Program-made: the position numbers and the translations under genes | NCBI GenBank assembly: GCA_046349515.1 | Contig: JAXMCE010000016.1 | Span: 1-64,000 of the forward strand | DNA from: JBGPGW01 sp046349515 | GTDB lineage: Bacteria > Pseudomonadota > Alphaproteobacteria > CADEGL01 | DNA length: 64,000 bases | Direction: 5' to 3' | Notes under the pieces: model-generated | Seen by the model: only the letters and a program-made list of their open reading frames with translations | Database searches by the model: none | What the model was told of the DNA's origin: nothing | Shown: piece by piece, positions 35,617 to 43,240 of the stretch | Layout of the letters: each line of letters begins with the position of its first letter | Numbering within the stretch: the stretch's first letter is position 1

Positions 35617-37398
35617 ATGCTCGACTACGTAGCGCCCATCCAGGACATGCGGTTCGTGCTCGAGCGCGTCGTCGGCCTCGACCGCCTCCGCGCCTTGCCG
35701 GGCTGCGGCGAATTGTCGAGCGACGTCGTTGGCGCCGTGCTCGAGGAAGCGGGCACGCTCGCGGCCGAGGTGCTCTCGCCCCTCTACGCCTCGGGCGACC
35801 GGGAGACGAGCCGCCTCGAGAACGGCATCGTCCGCACGCCCGCGGGCTGGAAGGAGGCGTTCGACCGCTTTGTCGAAGCCGGCTGGATGGGGCTTCCCTT
35901 CGATCCCACCCATGGCGGCCAGGGCCTGCCCTGGACGATCGCGACACCCGTCTCGGAAATGTGGAACGCGGCCAATCTCGGTTTCGCGCTCTGCCCCATG
36001 CTGACGCAAGGAGCGGCCGAGCTTCTCGCGGCGCACGGCTCGGCCTGGCAGCAGCGCACATTCCTCCGCCCCATCGTCGAAGGACGCTGGACCGGAACCA
36101 TGAACCTGACCGAGCCGCAGGCCGGCTCCGATCTCGGCGCCATCCGCGCGCGCGCCGTTCCGGACGGCGAGCACTTTCGGATCACGGGTCAGAAGATCTA
36201 CATCACCTACGGCGATCACGACCTCGCCGAGAACATCGTGCACCTCGTGCTCGCGCGCATCGCCGGCGCTCCCGAAGGCGTCAAGGGCATCTCGCTCTTC
36301 GCCGTGCCGAAGCGTCTCGTCGGCGCGGACGGCTCTCTCGGGCCCGCGAACGACGTGCGTTGCGTGTCGCTCGAACACAAGATGGGCATCCGCGCGAGTC
36401 CCACCGCCGTTCTCGCCTATGGCGACGGCGGCGGGGCCACGGGATATCTCATCGGCGAGGCCAACCGCGGCCTCGAATACATGTTCACCATGATGAATAA
36501 CGAGCGTCAGGCCGTCGGCCTCCAGGGCGTCGCCGCGGCCGAGCGCGCCTATCAGCTCGCGCGTGCCTATGCGCGAAGCCGCATCCAGGGCCGCGATGCC
36601 GCGGCGGGCGAGGAGCGCGTCACCATCATCCGCCACCCCGATGTGCGGCGCATGCTCATGACCATGAAGGCCCAGCTCGAAGCGATGCGGGCGTTCGTCT
36701 ACGACGTCGCGGCCGAGCTCGACCGCTCGCGCCGCCATTCGGATCCCGAGGAACGCCGGCAATCCCAGATGCTCGTCGATTTCCTCACCCCCGTGGTCAA
36801 GGCCTGGTGCACCGACCTCGGCTCCGAGATCGCCTCGCTCGGCATCCAGGTCCATGGCGGCATGGGCTTCATCGAGGAGACCGGCGCCGCCCAGATTTAT
36901 CGCGATGTGCGGATCACCGCGATCTACGAAGGTACCAACGGCATCCAGGCCCGCGACCTCGTGGGCCGGAAACTTCTCCGCGAGGGCGGCGAGACCGCGC
37001 GACGCTTCCTCGCGGCGGTGGATGCGACCGCGGCGTCCCTCGCGGCACGGTCCGATTCCGATTTCGCCGCGATCCGCCGGGCGCTCGGCACCGCCGCCAA
37101 GGATCTCGGCACGGCGACCGCTTGGTTGCTCGAGCACGGTGCGGGCGCACCTGCCGCGGCCGCAACAGGTGCCACGCCCTATCTCAGGCTCGTCGGCTCC
37201 GTCGCGGGCGGATGGCTCATGGCGCGGAGCGCGCTCGCCGCGGCAGACCTCGAAGAGGATCAGCCGGAATTCAGCCGATCGAAGATCGCGACGGCGCGCT
37301 TCTACGCCGAACAGATCCTGCCGCTGAGCGCGACGCTTCTGTCACAAATTACGAACGGACCCGAGTCCACCATGGCGCTCGGCGAAGACCAGTTCTGA
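35617..37398 (+). CDS. Acyl-CoA dehydrogenase, long DmdC-like type
   Basis: A 593-residue FAD-dependent acyl-CoA dehydrogenase with the extra C-terminal domain of the DmdC/FadE5-like group. The core shows TMNLTEPQAGSDLGAIRARA, GQKIYITYGDHDLAENIVHL, HKMGIRASPTAV, MNNERQAVGLQGV and IQVHGGMGFIEETGAAQIYRD. The catalytic Glu lies in AIYEGTNGIQARDLVGRK. DmdC oxidises 3-methylmercaptopropionyl-CoA in DMSP breakdown, but general medium/long-chain substrates are common in the group and no dmd neighbours are here. A strong hairpin terminator follows 89 bases downstream. Confidence 0.9.
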   Translation: MLDYVAPIQDMRFVLERVVGLDRLRALPGCGELSSDVVGAVLEEAGTLAAEVLSPLYASGDRETSRLENGIVRTPAGWKEAFDRFVEAGWMGLPFDPTHGGQGLPWTIATPVSEMWNAANLGFALCPMLTQGAAELLAAHGSAWQQRTFLRPIVEGRWTGTMNLTEPQAGSDLGAIRARAVPDGEHFRITGQKIYITYGDHDLAENIVHLVLARIAGAPEGVKGISLFAVPKRLVGADGSLGPANDVRCVSLEHKMGIRASPTAVLAYGDGGGATGYLIGEANRGLEYMFTMMNNERQAVGLQGVAAAERAYQLARAYARSRIQGRDAAAGEERVTIIRHPDVRRMLMTMKAQLEAMRAFVYDVAAELDRSRRHSDPEERRQSQMLVDFLTPVVKAWCTDLGSEIASLGIQVHGGMGFIEETGAAQIYRDVRITAIYEGTNGIQARDLVGRKLLREGGETARRFLAAVDATAASLAARSDSDFAAIRRALGTAAKDLGTATAWLLEHGAGAPAAAATGATPYLRLVGSVAGGWLMARSALAAADLEEDQPEFSRSKIATARFYAEQILPLSATLLSQITNGPESTMALGEDQF

Positions 37399-37486
37399 TC
37401 GTCCTGTGATTGCCGTCACAGCGCGGAGGCGGGAGATCTGCGAGGGTCCCTGTGCCCTCCAAAAAAACCTACCTCCCTGATACTCA

Positions 37487-37511
37487 CGGGGCGAACCGAT
37501 GGTTCGCCCCG
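37487..37511 (+). terminator. Terminator downstream of the acyl-CoA dehydrogenase
   Basis: Perfect 11-bp inverted repeat CGGGGCGAACC - GAT - GGTTCGCCCCG, followed by a pyrimidine-rich CTTCTCTTCG. The very stable stem and position between the dehydrogenase stop and speD promoter support termination, though the U-tract is interrupted. Confidence 0.65.
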
Positions 37512-37645
37512 CTTCTCTTCGTGGCATTCGCGCAACGGGCGTGCCTCTCGCGCAGACGGGCCGGCCAGCGCGCTGCGTCGGTCCATTAACCATAGGTTCA
37601 CGCTCGCCCATCACTCTCGCACGCCGCGAAAGTCCAAAATATTCC

Positions 37646-37673
37646 TTGTGTTTGGGTGTGCAATGCACATATT
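37646..37673 (+). promoter_or_regulatory. Candidate speD promoter with palindrome in the spacer
   Basis: TTGTGT (37646-37651), 16-base spacer, CATATT (37668-37673), 36 bases before the speD ATG. The palindrome TGTGCA-A-TGCACA (37657-37669) fills most of the spacer. The related sequence GTGCAATGCGCA recurs at 37704-37715, across the start codon. A repressor bound here would block the promoter. The box matches are moderate, so this is a hypothesis. A separate TTAACCAT, resembling a CtrA half site, lies at 37586-37593. Confidence 0.4.
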
Positions 37674-37708
37674 ACGCGCACTCGCCATCTGGTGACGGGG
37701 GAGGTGCA

Positions 37709-38218
37709 ATGCGCACAAACACTTCCTTGGCCGTTTCTGGACAGCAACCGAGCCGGGCTCGTAGCGTTCCAGCAGAAGAGACGCCAAGGCTCGTTCCAAA
37801 CACAGCCGCTGAGACGGCTCCGGCCAGCGCTGATTCGAGCGAGGTCAAGGGCTATTTCGTCGAAGCCGACGGCGTCCTGTTCGCCGGGCGTCATCTCATC
37901 ATCGACCTGTGGGATGCGAAGAACCTCGACGCCATCGAGATCATCGATGCGATGCTGCGCGAGGCGACGGCTCTTTGCGGCGCCACGCTCCTCGATATCC
38001 AGCTTCACCATTTCGGCCCGAATTGCGGCGTTTCCGGCGTGGCTTTGCTCGCCGAATCGCATATCAGCATCCACACATGGCCCGAGCGCGGTTATGCCGC
38101 GGTCGATCTCTTCATGTGCGGCGCGTGCAATCCCTATGACGCGATTCCAGCGTTGAAGCAGTCGCTCGAGCCCGGACAGATCCAGATCGCCGAGCAGAAG
38201 CGCGGAATCATCCCCTAG
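37709..38218 (+). CDS. speD: S-adenosylmethionine decarboxylase proenzyme
   Basis: Pyruvoyl-dependent AdoMet decarboxylase of the small bacterial (SpeH-like) class, supplying aminopropyl groups for spermidine. Self-cleavage would occur at Glu116-Ser117 in LAESHISIHTWPERGY, with Ser117 becoming the pyruvoyl group; C106, H122 and the late FMCGAC are also conserved. The product is 169 aa, with about 45 N-terminal residues before the conserved core, longer than typical. The ATG is supported by GGGGGAGG seven bases upstream. No spermidine synthase follows. Preceded by a 310-base gap holding a terminator and a candidate operator. Confidence 0.92.
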   Translation: MRTNTSLAVSGQQPSRARSVPAEETPRLVPNTAAETAPASADSSEVKGYFVEADGVLFAGRHLIIDLWDAKNLDAIEIIDAMLREATALCGATLLDIQLHHFGPNCGVSGVALLAESHISIHTWPERGYAAVDLFMCGACNPYDAIPALKQSLEPGQIQIAEQKRGIIP

Positions 38219-38345
38219 CCGCCCCGCTCCCGGCGCCACTTGGGCGCGGGAAACCCCGGACACCGAGATCACGCAGGGCGCTTGCCCTTATCGCTCCGTC
38301 GTCTAGCATCGCCTCTCGTCCGATTGAAACGTGGGGGCGCATCGC

Positions 38346-39449
38346 GTGCCGTCGACGTCCGAGCAACCGTCCGCAAGCCCGAGCCTGGCGCCGGAGACCA
38401 CCGACCGCTTCCTCGACCCCTCGATCGCGGCGCCACAGCCCTGGGAGCGTCTCGGGGCGTTTCTTGGCCAGCATGGCATGACGCTCGATGCCGGCGTGGC
38501 GCCGCGCCAATTCTCGGGAGGCCTCGGCAACCTCAACTATCTCGTCCAGGTCGACGGTCGCCCCGTCGTCCTCCGTCGTCCGCCGGCCGGGCCACTGCCG
38601 CCCGGCGGCAACGACATGTCGCGAGAATACCGCGTGCTGTCGCGCCTCTGGGCGCGGTTTCCGCTCGCTCCGCGCGCCCTCCTGTTCTCGGACGATGAAT
38701 CGGTGCTGGGCTCGCCGTTCTTCCTCATGGAGTATCGATCGGGTTGGGTGGTCCGCGGCAAGTTGCCCGCGCCCCTCCGCGGCTCGGAGGCCGCGCTCAG
38801 CCGCATGCTAGTCGCGACCTTGGGCAAGCTCCACGCGGTCGTGCCCGAGGAGGTCGATCTCGGCGAGCTCGGCCGGCCGGCCGGCTTCCTCGAACGGGCG
38901 GTCGAGGGGTGGATCAAGCGGGCGGGTGTCGCGACGGATGACGCGCCGCCGCCCATCATCCGCGCCATCGGCGACTGGCTGCGCGCCCATCGCGTGCCCG
39001 ATCCCAAGCCGACGCTGCTTCACAACGATTTCAAGCTCGACAACGTCATCCTCGACCCGAAGGACCCCACCCGCCCCATTGCTGTCCTCGATTGGGACCA
39101 ATGCACGCGCGGCGACCCGCTCTTCGACGTCGCCACCTTGTTGAGCTACTGGACGGAAGCGAGCGACCCGCCCGAATTGCTCGAGTTCGGCCAAATGCCG
39201 ACGGCGGAGCCCGGATTCCTCAACCGCCGCGAGGTCCTCGACGCCTATGCGCGCGAAACAGGACGCGACGTCTCGAACGTTCTCTTCCACCGCGTGCTGT
39301 GCATGTTCAAGCTGGCGGTGGTGCTGCTCCAGCTCCACCAGCGCTATCGGCGCGGCATCACCAAGGACGAGCGGTTCCATCCGCTCGGGCGCATCGCGAA
39401 CGGCGTGCTCACCTTCACCAAGGAGATCGCCGACGGCCGCGCGTTCTAA
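38346..39449 (+). CDS. Phosphotransferase family protein (APH/ACAD10-like kinase fold)
   Basis: A 367-residue aminoglycoside-phosphotransferase-fold protein. The N-lobe has FSGGLGNLNYLVQVDGRPVV and VLRRPP (ATP-binding Lys/Arg). The catalytic loop LLHNDFKLDNVILDP gives HxDxxxxN and VLDWDQCTRGDPLFDVA the metal-binding Asp. It belongs to the group fused to acyl-CoA dehydrogenases in ACAD10/11, and an acyl-CoA dehydrogenase lies 1 kb upstream, separated by speD. Such kinases are thought to phosphorylate hydroxyacyl-CoAs. The GTG at 38346 has a G-rich site upstream; a GTG five codons earlier is possible. Confidence 0.87.
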   Translation: MPSTSEQPSASPSLAPETTDRFLDPSIAAPQPWERLGAFLGQHGMTLDAGVAPRQFSGGLGNLNYLVQVDGRPVVLRRPPAGPLPPGGNDMSREYRVLSRLWARFPLAPRALLFSDDESVLGSPFFLMEYRSGWVVRGKLPAPLRGSEAALSRMLVATLGKLHAVVPEEVDLGELGRPAGFLERAVEGWIKRAGVATDDAPPPIIRAIGDWLRAHRVPDPKPTLLHNDFKLDNVILDPKDPTRPIAVLDWDQCTRGDPLFDVATLLSYWTEASDPPELLEFGQMPTAEPGFLNRREVLDAYARETGRDVSNVLFHRVLCMFKLAVVLLQLHQRYRRGITKDERFHPLGRIANGVLTFTKEIADGRAF

Positions 39450-39458
39450 CCGCTCGCT

Positions 39459-39764
39459 CTACTGGAGGCGGTCGCCCATCGGCGGGAAGCGTTTGTACTG
39501 CTCGAAGCACTCGACATAACCGGACTTCCAACCTTCCGTGTACTGTTCGTTGGTTCCGTAACGGCTGGGGTCGGGCTGTGAGTAGGGCTCGTTGAAACCT
39601 GCGGCGATACGGCCGTTGTAGCATCCTGCCGAGTAACCATCCTGATAGTCCTGCGGCTGGTTCGAGAGTCCGGGCTGCGCGCAGGCGGCGAGCACAGCCA
39701 TCGACAGCAACGCGACGCAGGCGAGGCAGCCGTGGCGTAGACCGGCGAGACCCGCGCGGTTCAC
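39459..39764 (-). CDS. Small lipoprotein of the GYxxGC repeat family (copy 2)
   Basis: About 101 aa from a GTG start. The N-terminus GCLACVALLSMAVLAACAQPG is a lipoprotein signal with lipobox LAAC. The mature part carries YQDGYSAGCYNGRIAAG and YTEGWKSGYVECFEQY, the same two motifs as the neighbour at 39796 and the copy at 23424. The downstream end FPPMGDRLQ parallels FPQAYGG in copy 3. No good ribosome site was seen for the GTG, so the start is tentative; it may be translated by coupling, as copy 3 ends only 31 bases upstream. Function unknown, probably envelope-located. Confidence 0.75.
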   Translation of the reverse strand: MNRAGLAGLRHGCLACVALLSMAVLAACAQPGLSNQPQDYQDGYSAGCYNGRIAAGFNEPYSQPDPSRYGTNEQYTEGWKSGYVECFEQYKRFPPMGDRLQ

Positions 39765-39795
39765 GCCGGCGGCCGCACGCCGCGCGCGAAACGGA

Positions 39796-40062
39796 CTATC
39801 GGGCTCCGCTCGAGCCGCCATAGGCTTGGGGGAAACGCATGGCCTGCTGGTAGCATTGATTGACACCGTCATCGAACCCCTTCGTGTATTGCGCATCGCT
39901 CCGGTATTGACGACGGTCCGGCTCCACCGTCGGGTCGGGCTTGCCGGCATAGACTTGGCCGTTGAAGCATCCAACCCGGTAGCCTGTGTCGTAGGGACTG
40001 CTCTCCGCGCACGCAGCAAGCAGTCCGAATGTCCCGAGGACGAGCGCGGTCGACGGACGCAT
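39796..40062 (-). CDS. Small lipoprotein of the GYxxGC repeat family (copy 3)
   Basis: An 88-residue predicted lipoprotein: MRPSTALVLGTFGLLAACAES with lipobox LAAC, then YDTGYRVGCFNGQVYAG, a short acidic/Pro linker (KPDPTVEPDRRQYRSDAQ) and YTKGFDDGVNQCYQQAM. AAGGAGA lies five bases before the ATG. It is the first gene of a two-gene unit with copy 2. The linker RSDAQYT is shared almost exactly with copy 1, suggesting recent or selected similarity. Conserved Cys in each motif could pair in the periplasm. No known domain recognised. Confidence 0.82.
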   Translation of the reverse strand: MRPSTALVLGTFGLLAACAESSPYDTGYRVGCFNGQVYAGKPDPTVEPDRRQYRSDAQYTKGFDDGVNQCYQQAMRFPQAYGGSSGAR

Positions 40063-40205
40063 CGATCTCTCCTTTTCGAGCCTGCCAGCAGAACAGCCCC
40101 ACCGGAGCCCTGACCATATACGCGCCTTGGCTGGCCGCCTAGCTATAGGGCGTCAACACGCTGTTCCCAACAAAACCCAGGCCAGCCGGGCCGCCCTCGC
40201 GCCCT

Positions 40206-40234
40206 CTTGAACGGCCGTTCCGGCCTCCCTACAT
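40206..40234 (+). promoter_or_regulatory. RpoH (sigma-32) type promoter for Hsp20
   Basis: CTTGAAC (40206-40212), 15-base spacer and CCTACAT (40228-40234), close to the alphaproteobacterial heat-shock consensus CTTG...CYTATNT. It places the start near 40241, just before the first hairpin of the ROSE element. The -10 has one mismatch. Confidence 0.65.
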
Positions 40235-40241
40235 GGGGATT

Positions 40242-40332
40242 CGACCGGACGCCCCATGCGGGTCCGGTCGTGACCAAGACCCGACCATTGGTGGGTCGAA
40301 CCCAACACGTTGCTTCTCAAAGGAGGATGTGT
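40242..40332 (+). promoter_or_regulatory. ROSE-type RNA thermometer in the Hsp20 leader
   Basis: Three hairpins fit the ROSE architecture. First, CGACCGGAC (40242-40250) pairs with GTCCGGTCG (40262-40270). Second, GACCC-g-ACC pairs with GGT-GGGTC (40278-40297). Third, ACACGUUGCUUCU (40305-40317) pairs with AGGAGGAUGUGU (40321-40332) around a CAA loop. The third stem buries the AAAGGAGG ribosome site and contains the ROSE hallmark UUGCU with a bulged G at 40312. Heating would melt this weak stem, rich in A-U and G-U pairs, and expose the site, so translation rises with temperature. Confidence 0.88.
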
Positions 40333-40335
40333 CCC

Positions 40336-40815
40336 ATGCGTAGCTTCGATTTTTCCCCCCTGTTCCGTTCCACGGTCGGCTTCGACCGGCTGGCCTCTCT
40401 CGTCGAATCGGCGATGAGCGCCGATGAGTCGGCGATGTCCTATCCGCCCTACAACATCGAGAAGACGGGCGCGGACACCTATCGCATCACGCTCGCCGTC
40501 GCCGGCTTCGGCGAGGACGAGCTGCAGATCGAGCAGCGTGAAGAGGCGCTCGTCATCAGCGGCCAGAAGAAAGACGCGAACGGCTCGGAGCGCTATCTCC
40601 ACCGCGGCATCGCGGCGCGGAGCTTCAAGCGCCAGTTCCAGCTCGCCGAGCATGTCAAGGTGACCGGCGCCGCGATCGAGAACGGCCTGCTTCACGTCGA
40701 CCTCGTGCGTGAAATCCCCGAGGAGATGAAGCCGCGCCGAATCGAGATCAAGTCCGGGATGTCGGACTCGCTCCTCGACAAGGCCAAGCGCGTCATCGAA
40801 GGCAAGGCCGCCTAA
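40336..40815 (+). CDS. Hsp20 / IbpA-type small heat shock protein
   Basis: A 159-residue alpha-crystallin chaperone that holds unfolding proteins for refolding. The N-terminus MRSFDFSPLFRSTVGFDRL and YPPYNIEKTGADTYRITLAVAGF are typical of class A Hsp20 (IbpA-like) proteins. The crystallin core includes the late A-x-x-x-n-GLL motif (GAAIENGLLHVDL). Expression appears doubly heat-controlled: an RpoH-like promoter at 40206-40234 and a ROSE thermometer covering the ribosome site. It ends before a GC hairpin at 40855-40880 facing the aldolase gene. Confidence 0.94.
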   Translation: MRSFDFSPLFRSTVGFDRLASLVESAMSADESAMSYPPYNIEKTGADTYRITLAVAGFGEDELQIEQREEALVISGQKKDANGSERYLHRGIAARSFKRQFQLAEHVKVTGAAIENGLLHVDLVREIPEEMKPRRIEIKSGMSDSLLDKAKRVIEGKAA

Positions 40816-40854
40816 AGGCGCCGCGCCTCGAGACCAGAGCGAAGACCCAACAGG

Positions 40855-40880
40855 GGGCGCCGGGCGCAAGTCCGGCGCCC
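40855..40880. terminator. Hairpin terminator between Hsp20 and the aldolase
   Basis: GGGCGCCGG (40855-40863) pairs perfectly with CCGGCGCCC (40872-40880) around an eight-base loop, between two convergent stop codons. No long U-run follows on either strand, so efficiency is uncertain, but position and stability suggest a shared terminator. Confidence 0.6.
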
Positions 40881-40888
40881 TCTCCGCG

Positions 40889-41536
40889 TCACGGCCTGGT
40901 GGTGGCAGGCCGGCCGTAGCTTTCGAACTTCTTGACGATTCGCGCCATCTCGCCCTTCGAAAGAATCGTGGGGCGTCCGATGATGAGCGCGCGCCAGTAC
41001 TGCGCAGCGAGCGTCTCCACCTCCTCCGCGATGCGCAGCGCATCCTCGAGATCTTCACCGACGGCGACGAGACCGTGGTTGGCGAGAAGACACGCCTTGC
41101 GCCCCTTGAGTGCCGCGAGGACGGAGGTCGACAACGCCGCCGTCCCGAAGGTCGCGTAGCGCGCGCAGCGGATCGAATTCCCGCCGGCGACGGCCACCAT
41201 GTAGTGGAACGCGGGGATAGAGCGTCTCAGGCACGAGAGCGTCGTCGCATAGGGCGCGTGCGCGTGGACGACGGCGCCCGCCGCAGGCCGGGTCTTGAGA
41301 ATGTCGTGGTGAAAGCGCCACTCGCTCGAGGGCGCCCGCCGGCCGTGCCACCGGCCGCCGAACTCCATGGCCACGATGTCGGTTGGGCGGAGACGGTCGT
41401 AGTCGGTCGCGGTGGGCGTGATGAGGAAACCACGGCCCCAGCGCGCGCTCACATTGCCGGAGCGGCCCTGGTTGATGCCACGCGCATTCATCGCCCGCGC
41501 CGTTCGGATGATCGCCCGGCGGAGTGCCACGCTCAT
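40889..41536 (-). CDS. Class II aldolase/adducin family protein
   Basis: A 215-residue zinc aldolase of the FucA/MtnB group. GRSGNVSARWGRGFLITPTATDYDRL binds phosphate; E72 (PSSEWRFH) is the catalytic acid position; H91 and H93 (VHAHAPYATTL) and H154 (LANHGLVAVG) are zinc ligands. The ATG overlaps the mtnP stop as ATGA, so it is translated with methylthioadenosine phosphorylase. This pairing suggests a role on 5-methylthio- or 5-deoxyribulose-1-phosphate, either cleavage to DHAP plus an aldehyde (as in the MTA-isoprenoid and DHAP shunts) or MtnB dehydration. No mtnA isomerase lies in the window. Confidence 0.85.
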   Translation of the reverse strand: MSVALRRAIIRTARAMNARGINQGRSGNVSARWGRGFLITPTATDYDRLRPTDIVAMEFGGRWHGRRAPSSEWRFHHDILKTRPAAGAVVHAHAPYATTLSCLRRSIPAFHYMVAVAGGNSIRCARYATFGTAALSTSVLAALKGRKACLLANHGLVAVGEDLEDALRIAEEVETLAAQYWRALIIGRPTILSKGEMARIVKKFESYGRPATTRP

Positions 41537-42429
41537 CCGAGGACCCGGCCGGCGACGGCGCGAAGCTTGTCCTTGAGGACAGGGTCCCGCGCCTCGGGCG
41601 CGGTGATGAGGGCGTGCTCGAGCGCCCTGTCGCACCCGTGGGGGCACGGCAGCGCCGTTGTCCCCAACACCGGCGCCACACCCTTGATGAGAGAGCGCGC
41701 ACGGTCCGCGTTGCCGAGGAGCACCTTCACGACCGCATCGACGGTGACGTGATCGTGGTCGGGATGCCAGCAATCGTAGTCCGTCACCATGGCGACGGTG
41801 GCGTAGCAAATCTCCGCTTCGCGGGCGAGCTTGGCTTCCGGCATGTTGGTCATGCCGATGACGTCGCACTGCCATGCGCGGTAGAGCTCCGATTCGGCGA
41901 GGCTCGAGAATTGGGGCCCTTCCATCGCAAGGTAGGTGCCGCCGCGCTCGACGGGGATGCCAAGCCCTCGCGCGGTTCCCTCGAGATGGTCACCCATGCG
42001 CGCACAGACCGGGTGGGCCATCGAGACATGGGCGACGAGACCCGTGCCGAAGAAGCTCTTCACGCGCGCGAAGGTCCGGTCAACGAACTGGTCGATGATG
42101 ACGAAGGTCCCGGGCGCCAAGTGCTCGCGCAGCGAGCCGCAGGCGCTCATGGAGATGAGGTCCGTCACTCCGAGGCGCTTCAGCGCATCGATGTTGGCCC
42201 GGTAGTTGATCTCGGTGGGTGGAATCCTGTGGCCGCGACCATGGCGCGGCAGGAAGACGACCTTGCGGCCATCGATCCGACCGACGCGGAAGGAGTCGGA
42301 CGGTGCGCCGAACGGGGACGCGACCGTCTCCCAGCGCGCCTCCGTCAACCCCTCGATGTCATAGAGCCCACTGCCGCCGATAACGCCGATGACGCGCTCT
42401 TGTGCCGGTCCGGCCACCTGCGGCCCCAC
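41533..42429 (-). CDS. mtnP: S-methyl-5'-thioadenosine phosphorylase
   Basis: A 298-residue purine phosphorylase of the MTAP type, cleaving methylthioadenosine (from polyamine synthesis) to adenine and methylthioribose-1-phosphate. Seen are IGVIGGSGLYDIEGL, the phosphate site FLPRHGRGHRIPPTEINYRAN, TDLISMSACGSLRE, and YLAMEGPQFSSLAESELYRAW with the substrate-binding Met. CDVIGMTNMPEAKLAREAEICYATVAMVTDYDCWH is the family's C-terminal signature, given here in part. The GTG start gives a ten-residue lead before the first strand. It lies 49 bases downstream of petC on the same strand. Confidence 0.94.
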   Translation of the reverse strand: MGPQVAGPAQERVIGVIGGSGLYDIEGLTEARWETVASPFGAPSDSFRVGRIDGRKVVFLPRHGRGHRIPPTEINYRANIDALKRLGVTDLISMSACGSLREHLAPGTFVIIDQFVDRTFARVKSFFGTGLVAHVSMAHPVCARMGDHLEGTARGLGIPVERGGTYLAMEGPQFSSLAESELYRAWQCDVIGMTNMPEAKLAREAEICYATVAMVTDYDCWHPDHDHVTVDAVVKVLLGNADRARSLIKGVAPVLGTTALPCPHGCDRALEHALITAPEARDPVLKDKLRAVAGRVLG

Positions 42430-42478
42430 GGTTGGTCGAGACGTCTCTCAAGCCGCACGCGACGCGCGGGGCCGGTCC

Positions 42479-43240
42479 TCAGTGAAGGCGGGACCACACC
42501 TTCCGCTTCACCGCGTAGAGCATTCCGGTCAACACGAGGAGGAAGAGGATGACTTTGACGCCGAGGCGCTTCCTCACCTCCATCTCCGGTTCGGACGCCC
42601 AGGCGAGGAACGACGCAACGTCGCTCGCCATCTGGTCGACCGTGGCGGGCGTACCATCCGCATAGGTGACCGCGCCTTCCGCGAGCGGCGGCGCCATCGC
42701 GATCTGATTGCCGGAAAATGCCGTGTTGTAGTTCATGCCCGGCATCATCTTCACGTCCGCAGGGACCTCCTCCGAGAAGCTCGTGAGGATGCTGTAGACG
42801 TAGTCCGCCCCGCCGTCCCGCGCCTTGGTGATGAGCGAGAGGTCCGGCGGATAGGCGCCGTTGTTGGCGGCGCGCGCCGCGTTTTCGTTGGGGAAGGGCG
42901 ACCTGAAATGGTCGGAGGGACGGCCAGGGCGCTGAAACATCTCGCCCTCGTCATTGGGCCCGTCCGTCACCTCGACGCCGGCGGCGATTTCCTTGATCGC
43001 CTCATCGCCAAGGCCGATGCCCGCGAGATCGCGGTAGTAGAGCAACTTCATCGAATGGCAGGCGGAGCACACCTGGGTGTAGACCTGGAACCCGCGCTGT
43101 TGCGCCGCGCGGTCAAAGGTTCCGAACACGCCTTTGAACGGCCAATCGACCTGCTTCATCGTGGTCGCGTCCTTGGCGGCCACGCTCGAAGCGAGCCCGA
43201 AGCCAAGCGCCAGTGCCGAAACGATAAGAGCCGCGCGCAT
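42479..43240 (-). CDS. petC: Cytochrome c1 of the bc1 complex
   Basis: A 253-residue cytochrome c1, passing electrons from the Rieske protein to soluble cytochrome c. A cleavable signal (MRAALIVSALALGFGLASSVAA) precedes the haem-binding CSACH (C58, C61, H62). The axial Met is probably in VKMMPGMNYNTAF, and a C-terminal membrane anchor (VKVILFLLVLTGMLYAVKRKVW) fixes it in the inner membrane. Its ATG shares one base with the petB stop. The later ENAARAANNGAYPPDLSLI segment is conserved in alphaproteobacterial c1. Confidence 0.96.
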   Translation of the reverse strand: MRAALIVSALALGFGLASSVAAKDATTMKQVDWPFKGVFGTFDRAAQQRGFQVYTQVCSACHSMKLLYYRDLAGIGLGDEAIKEIAAGVEVTDGPNDEGEMFQRPGRPSDHFRSPFPNENAARAANNGAYPPDLSLITKARDGGADYVYSILTSFSEEVPADVKMMPGMNYNTAFSGNQIAMAPPLAEGAVTYADGTPATVDQMASDVASFLAWASEPEMEVRKRLGVKVILFLLVLTGMLYAVKRKVWSRLH

